A DNA stretch of 64,000 bases, taken from assembly GCF_900099805.1 (NCBI RefSeq), contig NZ_FNDR01000014.1:101531-165530 (forward strand), read 5' to 3'. Shown here piece by piece: positions 13,465 to 22,862 of the stretch. Within the stretch, counting starts at the first letter, position 1. The number at the start of each line of letters is the position of its first letter. Both the position numbers and the translations under genes were made by a program. Source of the DNA: Variovorax sp. OV700. GTDB lineage: Bacteria; Pseudomonadota; Gammaproteobacteria; Burkholderiales; Burkholderiaceae_C. The notes below the pieces were generated by a model. It had not been told where the DNA came from. It saw only the letters and a program-made list of their open reading frames with translations, and made no database searches.

Positions 13465-14217
13465 CTAGCGCAGTCGCGAGAGACGCTCGCGGCCCGCCTG
13501 TGCGGCTTCGGATTGCGGATAGGCCTTGGTCAGGTCTTCCAGCGTGCGGCGTGCCGCGCGCGTGTCCTTCAGCTCGATCTGGCAGTTGGCAATCGACAGC
13601 ACGGCCTCGGGAGCCTTGGCGTGGTCGGGTGCAAGCGACAGCATGGAGCGGAAGTTCGCAATAGCCTCGTTGTAGTTGCGCGTGGCGTATTGCGCATTGC
13701 CGAGCCAGAACAGCGCAGAGGCGTTGTAGCCGCTTTGCGGGTAGCGCTTGACGAACTCGGCGAACGCGGTTTGCGCCTGCGCGAACTGGCCCGCGCGGAA
13801 GATGCCGAGCGCCGCATCGAAGTCGGCTTTTTCCTTGGGATCGGCGGTGAACTCGCGGCCATCCACCGACACCTTTGCCGGCTCGTTCTGCTTGAGCCGG
13901 TCGTCGATGGTGGTCTGGCGCGACTGCATTTCGCTCAGCGTGCGCTGCAGCTGCTCGTTCTGCCCGGTCATGCGTGCAAGATCGCCCCGCATCTGCTCGA
14001 TCTGGTTTTGCAGTTCGAGCAGGCTGCGGCGCAACTGGCCGTTTTCGTCGGTCAGCCGCTGGTCGGTCTGCTGGCGCATCGCCTCGACCCGCTGCCGCAA
14101 GTCGAGGATGGCGCGGCGCGCTTCATCATCCTCGAACAATGCAGCTTGCGAGCCGATCGAAACGCAAAGCAAGGCGGCAGCCAGGGCCGCGCCTCGCAAC
14201 AAGGCGCGTTGCATCAC
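13465..14217 (-). CDS. cpoB: Cell division coordinator CpoB (YbgF)
   Basis: Periplasmic TolA-associated protein that coordinates peptidoglycan synthesis with outer-membrane constriction. The 250 residues show a signal peptide (ALAAALLCVSIGSQAALFED), a coiled-coil trimerisation segment (about residues 35-115, with QNQIEQMRGDLARMTGQNEQ), and C-terminal TPR repeats (YNASALFWLGNAQYATRNY, APEAVLSIANCQIEL). It overlaps the end of pal by four bases (ATGA), the conserved tolB-pal-cpoB order. Confidence 0.92.
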   Translation of the reverse strand: MMQRALLRGAALAAALLCVSIGSQAALFEDDEARRAILDLRQRVEAMRQQTDQRLTDENGQLRRSLLELQNQIEQMRGDLARMTGQNEQLQRTLSEMQSRQTTIDDRLKQNEPAKVSVDGREFTADPKEKADFDAALGIFRAGQFAQAQTAFAEFVKRYPQSGYNASALFWLGNAQYATRNYNEAIANFRSMLSLAPDHAKAPEAVLSIANCQIELKDTRAARRTLEDLTKAYPQSEAAQAGRERLSRLR

Positions 14218-14732
14218 CGGGTGTATCGGATTTCAGCGCGGCGGTTCTGCGCCCAGGCTTCTTCGCCCGAACCCTGGGCCGCGGGCTTTTCCTTGCCGAA
14301 GCTCACGGCTTCGATCTGGGCGTCGTTCACGCCCAGAAGCGTCAGCGCACGGCGGACGGCTTCGGAGCGCTTCTGGCCCAGTGCCAGGTTGTACTCGCGG
14401 CCGCCACGTTCGTCGGTGTGACCTTCGATGGAAATGCGGCGCTGCTGGTTGGCCTTGAGGAAACGGGCATGGCCGTCGATCAGGGCTTGGAACTCGGGCT
14501 TGACCGTGTAGCTGTCGTAGTCGAAATAGACGATCCGTTCGATCCCGACCGGACCTTGCGCGGTGGATGCATTGGGGTCGATGGTGACGGGCGCGACCGC
14601 AGTCGAGCTGCCCTGCTGGCCGCCAGCGGCGCCGGAGCGGTCAGACACCGGGGCGTCGTTGAGCTTGGTGCCCGACGAGCAACCGGCAATCATAGCCACG
14701 ATGGCCAGCGAATAAATCGTACGTTTCAACAT
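14214..14732 (-). CDS. pal: Peptidoglycan-associated lipoprotein Pal
   Basis: Outer-membrane lipoprotein that anchors the membrane to peptidoglycan and partners TolB. The 172 residues have a signal peptide ending in the lipobox MIAGC, a short linker, and an OmpA-like C-terminal domain. The domain shows VYFDYDSYTVKPEFQ, the peptidoglycan-binding SIEGHTDERGGREYNLALGQ, and ALTLLGVNDAQIEAVSFGKE. It follows tolB by 25 bases. Confidence 0.97.
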   Translation of the reverse strand: MLKRTIYSLAIVAMIAGCSSGTKLNDAPVSDRSGAAGGQQGSSTAVAPVTIDPNASTAQGPVGIERIVYFDYDSYTVKPEFQALIDGHARFLKANQQRRISIEGHTDERGGREYNLALGQKRSEAVRRALTLLGVNDAQIEAVSFGKEKPAAQGSGEEAWAQNRRAEIRYTR

Positions 14733-14757
14733 TGGGTACTCCTCAAATAAACCTTGA

Positions 14758-16074
14758 TCATTGCTTTTGAAACGGACCCCAGTCCGGTTCTCTTATGTCT
14801 CCCGCCTGCCCGGCGAGCCGCGCTTTTATTTTTCCGTCCAGCGTGGTCGTCATGAGCGCTTCGCGGCCTTGCAGCTGCGTTGCGTAGACGATCAGCTTGC
14901 TGTTGGGTGCGAAACTGGGACTCTCGTCTGCCGAGGTGTCGGTGATGGCCGAGACATTACCAGTGGCCAACTCCATCACATGGAGTTTGAACGCACCGCC
15001 CACGCGAGAGATGTAGGCCAACCACCGGCCGTCGCCGCTGACAGATGGAGAAATGTTGTAGGTGCCACTGAAGGTAACACGGGTCGGCGCGCCGCCGCCG
15101 GCGCCCATCTTGTAGATCTGCGGAGCCCCGCCGCGGTCGCTCACGAAGTAGATCGTGCTGCCGTCGGCCGAGTACACGGGTTCCGTGTCGATGCTGGCGC
15201 TCTGGGTCAGGCGGCGCGGCTCGCCGCCGCCTGCCGGAATGGTGTAGAGCTGCGAGCCACCGTCGCGGCTCAGCGTAACGGCCAGCGAGCCGCCATCGGG
15301 TGCCCACGCCGGTGCGCTGTTGGAGCCGCGGAAGTTCGCGAGCAACCGGCGCTGTCCGCTGGCCACGTTGTGAACGTACACCACGGGCTTGCGCGATTCG
15401 AAGGATACGTACGCCAACTGCTGGCCGTTGGAAGACCAGACCGGCGAGATGATGGGTTCCGGGCTCGCGAGCGCGGCCTGTGAGTTCTCGCCGTCGGCGT
15501 CCGCCACCCACAGCGAATAGCGGCTGCCGCCCTTGGTGACGTAGGCGATGCGCGTCGAGAAGATGCCCTTGTCGCCGGTCAGCTTCTCGTAGACGTAGTC
15601 GGCAATGCGGTGCGATGCAAGGCGCAGGTCACCTTGCGGAACGGTGTAGCTCTGGCCGCCGAGGTCTTGTCCGCGCACCACGTCCCAGAGGCGAAAGCGC
15701 ACGTCGAAGCGGCCATCGGCCAAGCGCGTGACGCTGCCGACCACGAGCGAATCCGCCGTACGCTGGCGCCAGAGGGACAGATCGGGGCGCGACGCCTCGT
15801 CGAGCGCCTGGCCCGAGGCATCGACGCCGCGGAACTGGCCGCTGCGTTCGAGGTCGGCCTGCACGATCTCGGAGATCTTTTGCGGCGATGCGTCCTGCCC
15901 CTTGAACGGAACCAGCGCGATGGGCCGCTGCGTCAGTCCGACGCCCGACACCTCGACCCGGAACTGGGCGAGCGCGGGCAGCATGGGAGTTGCAGCAAGA
16001 GCCGCAATCAATGTGCGGCGTGCAAAAAACGATGAAGAAGGAGTTGGAATGGAAACTGACAACGGCTTGATCAT
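14758..16074 (-). CDS. tolB: Tol-Pal system beta-propeller protein TolB
   Basis: Periplasmic component of the Tol-Pal envelope system. The 438-residue product starts at MIKPLSVSIP; this ATG is chosen because it gives a clean signal peptide (RRTLIAALAATPMLPALAQ) directly before the mature FRVEVSGVG. After an N-terminal alpha/beta domain come WD40-like repeats of the TolB propeller, for example SPVWSSNGQQLAYVSFES, APAWAPDGGSLAVTLSRDG and EPVYSADGSTIYFVSDRGG. It is divergent from msbA; tolQ, tolR and tolA are not in the window. Confidence 0.95.
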   Translation of the reverse strand: MIKPLSVSIPTPSSSFFARRTLIAALAATPMLPALAQFRVEVSGVGLTQRPIALVPFKGQDASPQKISEIVQADLERSGQFRGVDASGQALDEASRPDLSLWRQRTADSLVVGSVTRLADGRFDVRFRLWDVVRGQDLGGQSYTVPQGDLRLASHRIADYVYEKLTGDKGIFSTRIAYVTKGGSRYSLWVADADGENSQAALASPEPIISPVWSSNGQQLAYVSFESRKPVVYVHNVASGQRRLLANFRGSNSAPAWAPDGGSLAVTLSRDGGSQLYTIPAGGGEPRRLTQSASIDTEPVYSADGSTIYFVSDRGGAPQIYKMGAGGGAPTRVTFSGTYNISPSVSGDGRWLAYISRVGGAFKLHVMELATGNVSAITDTSADESPSFAPNSKLIVYATQLQGREALMTTTLDGKIKARLAGQAGDIREPDWGPFQKQ

Positions 16075-16221
16075 GCGGTTCGGAGATGTTTCGGGGTAAA
16101 AAGTTCTCCCCACGTGCGACGGGCCACATGTTACACACTGGTTTGGCCGCGTAATCACAAAAGGTGTATCGGTCGGTGCCGTCCTACAGCGCGGCCTTCA
16201 AGGCGCCTGCCGGGGCCCCCG

Positions 16222-16227
16222 TAGAAT
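16222..16227 (+). promoter_or_regulatory. Putative -10 element for msbA
   Basis: TAGAAT lies eight bases before the msbA ATG, placing the likely transcription start within about two bases of the start codon. No clear -35 match is visible. Confidence 0.4.
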
Positions 16228-16235
16228 CCGCCGCC

Positions 16236-18020
16236 ATGCAAGCATCCCCCGGCAGCGAGACCGCGCGCCCTCCCCTGTTGCGCCGAATGGCGCGACTCAT
16301 GACCTGGTTCGGCGGCTCGCGCCACTGGTGGGCCGTCGGGCTCGTCGGCGCCCTGTTGGCGGCCATCACCGAGCCGCTGATGGCCGCCCTGCTGAAGCCG
16401 CTGCTCGACCGCGGCTTCAACCGCGGACAGCTGGCGCTGTGGATCGTGCCGGCCGCCGTGCTGCTGCTGTTCGCGGTGCGCGGCATTGCCCAGTTCATTT
16501 CGCAATATGCACTCTCGCGCATTGCCAACGAAGGCATGCAGCGGCTGCGCCGCGTGCTGTTCGAGCGCTTGCTGGGCGCGGAGCTGGCCCTGTTCTCGCG
16601 CCAATCGGCCAGCGCACTCTCCAACACAGTGGTGTACGAGGTGCAGACCGGCTCCATGCTGCTGGTGCAGGCACTGCTCGGGCTCTCGCGCGACGGCTTC
16701 ACGCTGATTGCGCTGCTCGCCTACCTCGTTTATTTGAACTGGAAACTCACGCTCATCGTCGCCTTCCTGGTGCCGAGCATCTCGTGGATCATGAAGGTGT
16801 TCTCCAAGCGCCTCTATCGCCTGACGCAGCAGGGCCAGCAGGCCACCGACGAGCTGGCCTACGTGGTGGAAGAAAACGTGCTCGCGCACCGCATGGTGCG
16901 GCTGCACGGGGCCGAGGCGGCGCAGGGCGAGCGCTTCGAGCAACTGAGCCAGCGCCTGAACCGGCTGGCCGTGAAGTCGACCATCGCGCAGGCGGCCACC
17001 ACGCCGCTCACGCAGATGATGGCGTCGCTCGCGCTGTCGATCGTGGTGATGATCGCGCTATGGCAGAGCGGCGAACAGGGACTGACGGTGGGCGGATTCG
17101 TCGCCTACATCACGGCCATGCTGATGCTGATCGCACCGATCCGCCGCCTGGCGGACATGGCCGCGCCGATCACGCGCGGCCTTGCGGCACTCGAACGCGG
17201 CCTCGTGCTCATCGACGACGTGGCCCCCGAGCCGCAGGGCAGTTTCCGCATCGAACATGCGCAGGGTCGCATCGAGCTTCGCGACGTGAAGGTCAGCTAC
17301 CGCGGCGAGGACGAAGCCCGCGCGCTCGACGGCGTGAACTTGGCCATCGAGCCGGGCCAGGTGGTGGCCTTCGTCGGCCCCTCGGGTTCGGGCAAGACCA
17401 CGCTGGTCAATCTGCTGCCGCGGTTCGTGCTGCCCAGCGGCGGGCAGGTGCTGCTCGACGGCCACGATACCAGCGAATGGGAGCTCAAGAGCCTGCGCGC
17501 GCAGTTCGCCATGGTGAGCCAGGACGTGGTGATGCTCAACGACACGCTGGCCGCCAACGTGGCGCTGGGCTCCGAAATCGATCGCGCGCGGGTGCAGCAA
17601 TGCATAGAGGCCGCAAACCTCGCGAGCCACGTCGAGAGCCTGCCGGACGGCGTCGACACGGTGCTTGGCCACAATGCCACGCAGCTGTCGGGCGGCCAGC
17701 GCCAGCGCCTGGCCATCGCACGCGCGCTCTACAAGAACGCGCCCATCCTGCTGCTCGACGAAGCCACCTCGGCCCTCGACACGGAATCGGAACGGCTGGT
17801 GCAGGATGCCCTGCAGCGCCTGATGCAGAACCGCACCACGCTGATCGTCGCGCACCGGCTCTCGACCATCCAGCATGCCGACCGCATCATCGTGATGGAG
17901 CAAGGCCGCGTCGCCGAGCAAGGCAGCCACGCGCAATTGATGGCGCTTGACGGGCTCTATGCCCGTCTGCAGACGCTGGCCGTGCGCAGCGCGACTCCGG
18001 GCCAGGACCCCACGCTCTGA
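16236..18020 (+). CDS. msbA: Lipid A/phospholipid flippase, ABC exporter MsbA
   Basis: Inner-membrane half-transporter that flips lipid A-core to the periplasmic face. The 594 residues comprise an N-terminal six-helix exporter domain (about residues 25-320) and a C-terminal ATPase with Walker A GPSGSGKTT from residue 381, signature LSGGQ at 484-488, Walker B ILLLDEATSALD and the H-loop IVAHRLSTI. MQASPGS is preferred as the start because the transmembrane domain follows with no extra sequence, although the frame is open for 24 further codons. It converges with rng, leaving six bases between the genes. Confidence 0.9.
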   Translation: MQASPGSETARPPLLRRMARLMTWFGGSRHWWAVGLVGALLAAITEPLMAALLKPLLDRGFNRGQLALWIVPAAVLLLFAVRGIAQFISQYALSRIANEGMQRLRRVLFERLLGAELALFSRQSASALSNTVVYEVQTGSMLLVQALLGLSRDGFTLIALLAYLVYLNWKLTLIVAFLVPSISWIMKVFSKRLYRLTQQGQQATDELAYVVEENVLAHRMVRLHGAEAAQGERFEQLSQRLNRLAVKSTIAQAATTPLTQMMASLALSIVVMIALWQSGEQGLTVGGFVAYITAMLMLIAPIRRLADMAAPITRGLAALERGLVLIDDVAPEPQGSFRIEHAQGRIELRDVKVSYRGEDEARALDGVNLAIEPGQVVAFVGPSGSGKTTLVNLLPRFVLPSGGQVLLDGHDTSEWELKSLRAQFAMVSQDVVMLNDTLAANVALGSEIDRARVQQCIEAANLASHVESLPDGVDTVLGHNATQLSGGQRQRLAIARALYKNAPILLLDEATSALDTESERLVQDALQRLMQNRTTLIVAHRLSTIQHADRIIVMEQGRVAEQGSHAQLMALDGLYARLQTLAVRSATPGQDPTL

Positions 18021-18026
18021 AGGGGC

Positions 18027-19553
<1,527 letters not shown>

Positions 19554-19566
19554 GGGATTGGAATTC

Positions 19567-20172
19567 TCAGGTATTGAAACCGGCGCTGCGAAGAAGCTGC
19601 GCGGTCTCGAACATCGGGAGTCCCATGATGCCCGAATAGGACCCGCTGATGTGCTCGATGAACGCGGCCGCCGCGCCCTGGATCGCATAGGCGCCGGCCT
19701 TGCCGAGCGGCTCGCCGCTTTCCGCGTAGCGCGCGACCTGCTTCCTGGTCATGGTGGCGAAGCGCACGCGCGAAACACTGAGTGCCGCATGGCGGCGGCG
19801 GCCATGCTGCAGCGCCACGGCGGTCAGCACGCGATGCGTGGTGCCCGACAAGAGTGCCAGCATGCGCTCGGCATCGCGTGCATCGTCGGGCTTGCCGAGG
19901 ATGCTGCGGCCGAGGGCCACCGTGGTGTCGGCGCAGAGCACCGGCGCATCGGCGAGTCCGAGGCGCTTACGCCGCGCCACTGCGGCATCGAGCTTGAGCG
20001 CAGTGACGCGCTGTACGTAGGCGGTGGGAGATTCGTTGACCAGGACCGCCTCGAGCGATTCGGCATCTTCTTCAGGGCCAGCAAGGAGAAGCTCGTGGCG
20101 AATGCCGAATTGGCCGAGCAGCTGGGCGCGGCGCGGGCTCTGCGACGCAAGGTAGATGAAGTCTGGTGTCAT
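19567..20172 (-). CDS. maf: Maf-family nucleoside triphosphate pyrophosphatase (dTTP/UTP type)
   Basis: House-cleaning pyrophosphatase of the Maf/YhdE group, hydrolysing dTTP, UTP and modified pyrimidine nucleotides to monophosphates. The 201 residues show the N-terminal YLASQSPRRAQLLGQFGI motif, VLCADTTVALG, and GAYAIQGAAAAFIEHISGSY with the GLPM tail. These features place it in the YhdE (dTTP/UTP) subgroup. It overlaps rlmH by four bases. Confidence 0.92.
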   Translation of the reverse strand: MTPDFIYLASQSPRRAQLLGQFGIRHELLLAGPEEDAESLEAVLVNESPTAYVQRVTALKLDAAVARRKRLGLADAPVLCADTTVALGRSILGKPDDARDAERMLALLSGTTHRVLTAVALQHGRRRHAALSVSRVRFATMTRKQVARYAESGEPLGKAGAYAIQGAAAAFIEHISGSYSGIMGLPMFETAQLLRSAGFNT

Positions 20173-20636
20173 TCCCGGTGGTACGGATGGCCCGCGTTGA
20201 CCGACCAGGCCCGGTACAACTGCTCCACGAGCAGGACGCGCGCCATCGCATGCGGCAGGGTCAGGTCGGAGAGGCGGATGCGTTCGTGGGCTGCGGCCTT
20301 GAAGGCGGGGTCGAGGCCGTCGGGGCCGCCGATGACGAGGGCGACGTCGTCGCCCTCGCCCTGCCAGGCTTGCAGGCGCGAGGCCAGCGCCTTGGTGGTG
20401 AGCGAGGTGCCGCGCTCATCGAGCGCCACAATGCGCATGCCCCTGGCAATGGCGCCTTCGATGCGCTCGCGTTCGGCAGCGTAGATGGTTTCGAGCGACT
20501 TGGAACCGCGGGGTTCGGTCTTCACGGCCCGCAGCTCGAGCTTGAGCTCGGGCGGGAAGCGCTTGGCGTAGTCGTCCCAGGCAGTCTGAGCCCAGTCGGG
20601 CATGCGCTGCCCGACGGCGACCACCAGGAGCTTCAT
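20169..20636 (-). CDS. rlmH: 23S rRNA (pseudouridine1915-N3)-methyltransferase
   Basis: SPOUT-fold methyltransferase acting on helix 69 of 23S rRNA in the 70S ribosome. The 155-residue product matches the family length and begins MKLLVVAVGQRMPDW. It shows the SAM-binding knot VIGGPDGLDPAFKAAA and the C-terminal LLVEQLYRAWSVNAGHPYHRE. Start ATG at 20636 overlaps the rsfS stop in an ATGA; its own stop overlaps the maf start the same way. Confidence 0.96.
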   Translation of the reverse strand: MKLLVVAVGQRMPDWAQTAWDDYAKRFPPELKLELRAVKTEPRGSKSLETIYAAERERIEGAIARGMRIVALDERGTSLTTKALASRLQAWQGEGDDVALVIGGPDGLDPAFKAAAHERIRLSDLTLPHAMARVLLVEQLYRAWSVNAGHPYHRE

Positions 20637-21313
20637 GCGCGGCGGGCTGGCGCCTTCTTGGCAGGCGCCTTCTTGGCAGGCGCCTTCTTTGCCGCGGGCT
20701 TCTTCGCGGCCGGCTTGCCGACCACCTTGACCGGCACGCGCGCCGTCGTGGTCTTCTTTGCCGGCGCCTTTTTGGCGGCGGTTTTCTTGGCCGGGCTGCG
20801 GCTGGCCTTCTCGGCCTTGGCTTCCTGCTCGGCCGCGCGGATGGCAGTCTTGGCCGCGCTGGTACGGCGCAGGTTGGGCATCTTGGCTACCACCGGCTTT
20901 TTCTCGTCGATGACCTTGGCGGCGGTTGCAAGGGCCGGCTTGGTGCCGCCGAGCTTGGCGCGCACTGGCTTGTCGCCCCAGATCTCTTCGAGGTGGTAGT
21001 ACTGGCGGATAGCGGGCTGCATGATGTGCGCGACAGCCGCGCCGCAGTCCACGATGATCCACTCGCCGTTGTCCTCGCCCTCGATGCGCGGCTTGCCGAA
21101 GCCAGCCTCTCGCACCGCATCGCGAACGCTGGCGGCCAGCGCCTTGGTCTGGCGATTGGAGGTGCCCGAGGCAACGATCACGCGTTCGAACAGCGGTGAG
21201 AGATGCTCTGTGTCGAAAACCTGGATGTCCTGCGCCTTGACGTCTTCGAGTCCATCGATGATGGCTCGCTGGAGTTTTTGGGTGTCTTTCTTGGCGGCGG
21301 CTTCAGTGGTCAT
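20633..21313 (-). CDS. rsfS: Ribosome silencing factor RsfS with a long basic C-terminal tail
   Basis: RsfS binds ribosomal protein L14 and blocks subunit joining in starvation. Residues 1 to about 117 are a normal RsfS domain (AIIDGLEDVKAQDIQVFDTE, GTSNRQTKALAASVRDAVRE, WIIVDCGAAVAHIMQPAIRQ, YYHLEEIWGD). The remaining 109 residues are unusual: a Lys/Ala/Pro-rich tail with repeated AKKAPAKK-type units resembling histone H1-like bacterial proteins. The family is normally 105-130 residues, so this tail nearly doubles it. It lies between nadD (1-base overlap) and rlmH (4-base overlap), the standard order. Confidence 0.93.
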   Translation of the reverse strand: MTTEAAAKKDTQKLQRAIIDGLEDVKAQDIQVFDTEHLSPLFERVIVASGTSNRQTKALAASVRDAVREAGFGKPRIEGEDNGEWIIVDCGAAVAHIMQPAIRQYYHLEEIWGDKPVRAKLGGTKPALATAAKVIDEKKPVVAKMPNLRRTSAAKTAIRAAEQEAKAEKASRSPAKKTAAKKAPAKKTTTARVPVKVVGKPAAKKPAAKKAPAKKAPAKKAPARRA

Positions 21314-21948
21314 CAGGCAGGGCGGTAAAGGTGGTGTTGGTCAATATAGCGTGCAACGGCTGGCGGAACCAGCGAGGAAATGTCCTCGCCAAGCGCCGCA
21401 CGCCGCCGTATATCGGTGGCGCTGGTGTCCATAACCGGCAGTTCGAGCGCTTCGAAACGCGCGCCAGCCGGAAGGCCGGGCAGCATCTTCGGATCAAAAC
21501 GAGCAGTGCCGCCCGTCGATAATGCGCGATACGCTACAGAAACAATAGCAATGCCGAGTATAGCCTGCCAGCCGTGCCACTTCGGCAAGGCGCTGGCCTG
21601 GTCGGCACCCATGATCAGGACCAGCTGGGCTCCGGGCTGCTCCCGCTGCAATTCATGCAGGGTGTCGAGCGTGTAGGTGGGGCCATCGCGCAGCACTTCG
21701 CGGCTGTCGACCACCACCGTTCCCTTCAGCCCCGAAAAAGCCAGCCGCGTCATTGCAAGACGGTCTTGCGCCGGCGTCAGCGCCCGGCTCTTGTGCCAGG
21801 CCTGCCCCGTGGGTATGACGTGCAGTTCGGCCAGGCTGAGCTGCGAAAGCGCCGCCTCGGCCAATGCCACGTGGGCGTTGTGCGGCGGGTCGAAGGCGCC
21901 GCCGAAAATGCCGATGCGCGGGGGTGACTTGCTGGCAGGAGGGTTCAC
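21313..21948 (-). CDS. nadD: Nicotinate-nucleotide adenylyltransferase
   Basis: Adenylates nicotinate mononucleotide in NAD synthesis. The 211-residue product has the nucleotidyltransferase motif GIFGGAFDPPHNAHVALAE and the C-terminal DTSATDIRRRAALGEDISSL, both diagnostic. The start is a GTG at 21948 that overlaps the hemF stop (GTGA), placing the conserved motif about 13 residues in; longer upstream readings lie inside hemF. Confidence 0.94.
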   Translation of the reverse strand: MNPPASKSPPRIGIFGGAFDPPHNAHVALAEAALSQLSLAELHVIPTGQAWHKSRALTPAQDRLAMTRLAFSGLKGTVVVDSREVLRDGPTYTLDTLHELQREQPGAQLVLIMGADQASALPKWHGWQAILGIAIVSVAYRALSTGGTARFDPKMLPGLPAGARFEALELPVMDTSATDIRRRAALGEDISSLVPPAVARYIDQHHLYRPA

Positions 21949-22862
21949 AACCAGTCGCGCCGCACGATGAAATCGCTGTAGAGCACGGCTTCGGGGCTGC
22001 CCGGCTCCGGCTGCTGACGGTAGGCCCAGCTTGCGAGCGGCGGCATCGACAGCAGAATCGATTCGGTGCGCCCGCCCGACTGCAGCCCGAAGTGCGTGCC
22101 GCGGTCCCACACGAGATTGAACTCGACGTAGCGTCCGCGCCGGTAGAGCTGGAATGCCCGCTCGCGCTCGCCCCAGGGCGTTGCGCGGCGGCGCTCGACG
22201 ATGGGCAGGTAGGCCGGCAGGAAGGCATTGCCCACGGCGCGCAGCATTGCAAAGGCATTTTCGAATCCGCCCTCGGCGAAGTCGTCGAAGAAGATGCCAC
22301 CGATGCCGCGCTGCTCATTGCGGTGCTTAAGAAAGAAATACTCGTCGCACCAGGTCTTGAAACGCGGATATTTGTCGTCGCCGAAGGCGGCGAGCGCATC
22401 GCGGCAGGTGGTGTGAAAGTGCACCGCGTCTTCTTCGAAACCGTAGCAGGGCGTCAGGTCCATGCCGCCGCCGAACCAGCACACAGGGTCTTTGCCCTCA
22501 GGCAGCGCAGCCAGCATGCGCACGTTCATGTGAACGATGGGCACATAGGGGTTGCGCGGATGGAACACCAGCGAAACACCCATGGCCTCGAACGGCGCGC
22601 CCGCGAGTTCAGGCCGGTTCTGCGTGGCCGATGGCGGCAGCTTCGCACCGCGTACCTGCGAGAAGCCACAGCCCGCACGCTCGAAAAGCTTACCGCCCTC
22701 GAGGATGCAGGTGAGGCCGCTGCCTTGCAGCGCCTCACCGGGTTCCTTCAGCCAGGCGTCTCGCGTGCAGGCGCCACCATCTGCCGCTTCAACCGCAGCG
22801 ACGATGTCCTGCTGCAACTTGCGCAGGTAGTCGCCGACCGCTGCGGGATTAGTCTGTTGCAT
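21945..22862 (-). CDS. hemF: Oxygen-dependent coproporphyrinogen III oxidase
   Basis: Converts coproporphyrinogen III to protoporphyrinogen IX using O2, in haem synthesis. The 305-residue protein matches the family and shows HPRNPYVPIVHMNVRML, WFGGGMDLTPCYGFEEDAVH, RGIGGIFFDDFAEGG and the C-terminal LLSMPPLASWAY. Start ATG overlaps the purD stop in TGATG. An aerobic enzyme, in line with an aerobic lifestyle. Confidence 0.97.
   Translation of the reverse strand: MQQTNPAAVGDYLRKLQQDIVAAVEAADGGACTRDAWLKEPGEALQGSGLTCILEGGKLFERAGCGFSQVRGAKLPPSATQNRPELAGAPFEAMGVSLVFHPRNPYVPIVHMNVRMLAALPEGKDPVCWFGGGMDLTPCYGFEEDAVHFHTTCRDALAAFGDDKYPRFKTWCDEYFFLKHRNEQRGIGGIFFDDFAEGGFENAFAMLRAVGNAFLPAYLPIVERRRATPWGERERAFQLYRRGRYVEFNLVWDRGTHFGLQSGGRTESILLSMPPLASWAYRQQPEPGSPEAVLYSDFIVRRDWL

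Noticed and set aside
18000..18026. Possible terminator between msbA and rng (CTCTGA/TCAGAG)
   Set aside because: Only a 6-bp stem and no T tract.
20640..20760. Lys/Ala/Pro repeats of rsfS as a CRISPR or non-coding repeat
   Set aside because: Units are short, imperfect, in frame and encode a conserved-type basic tail; there are no spacers.
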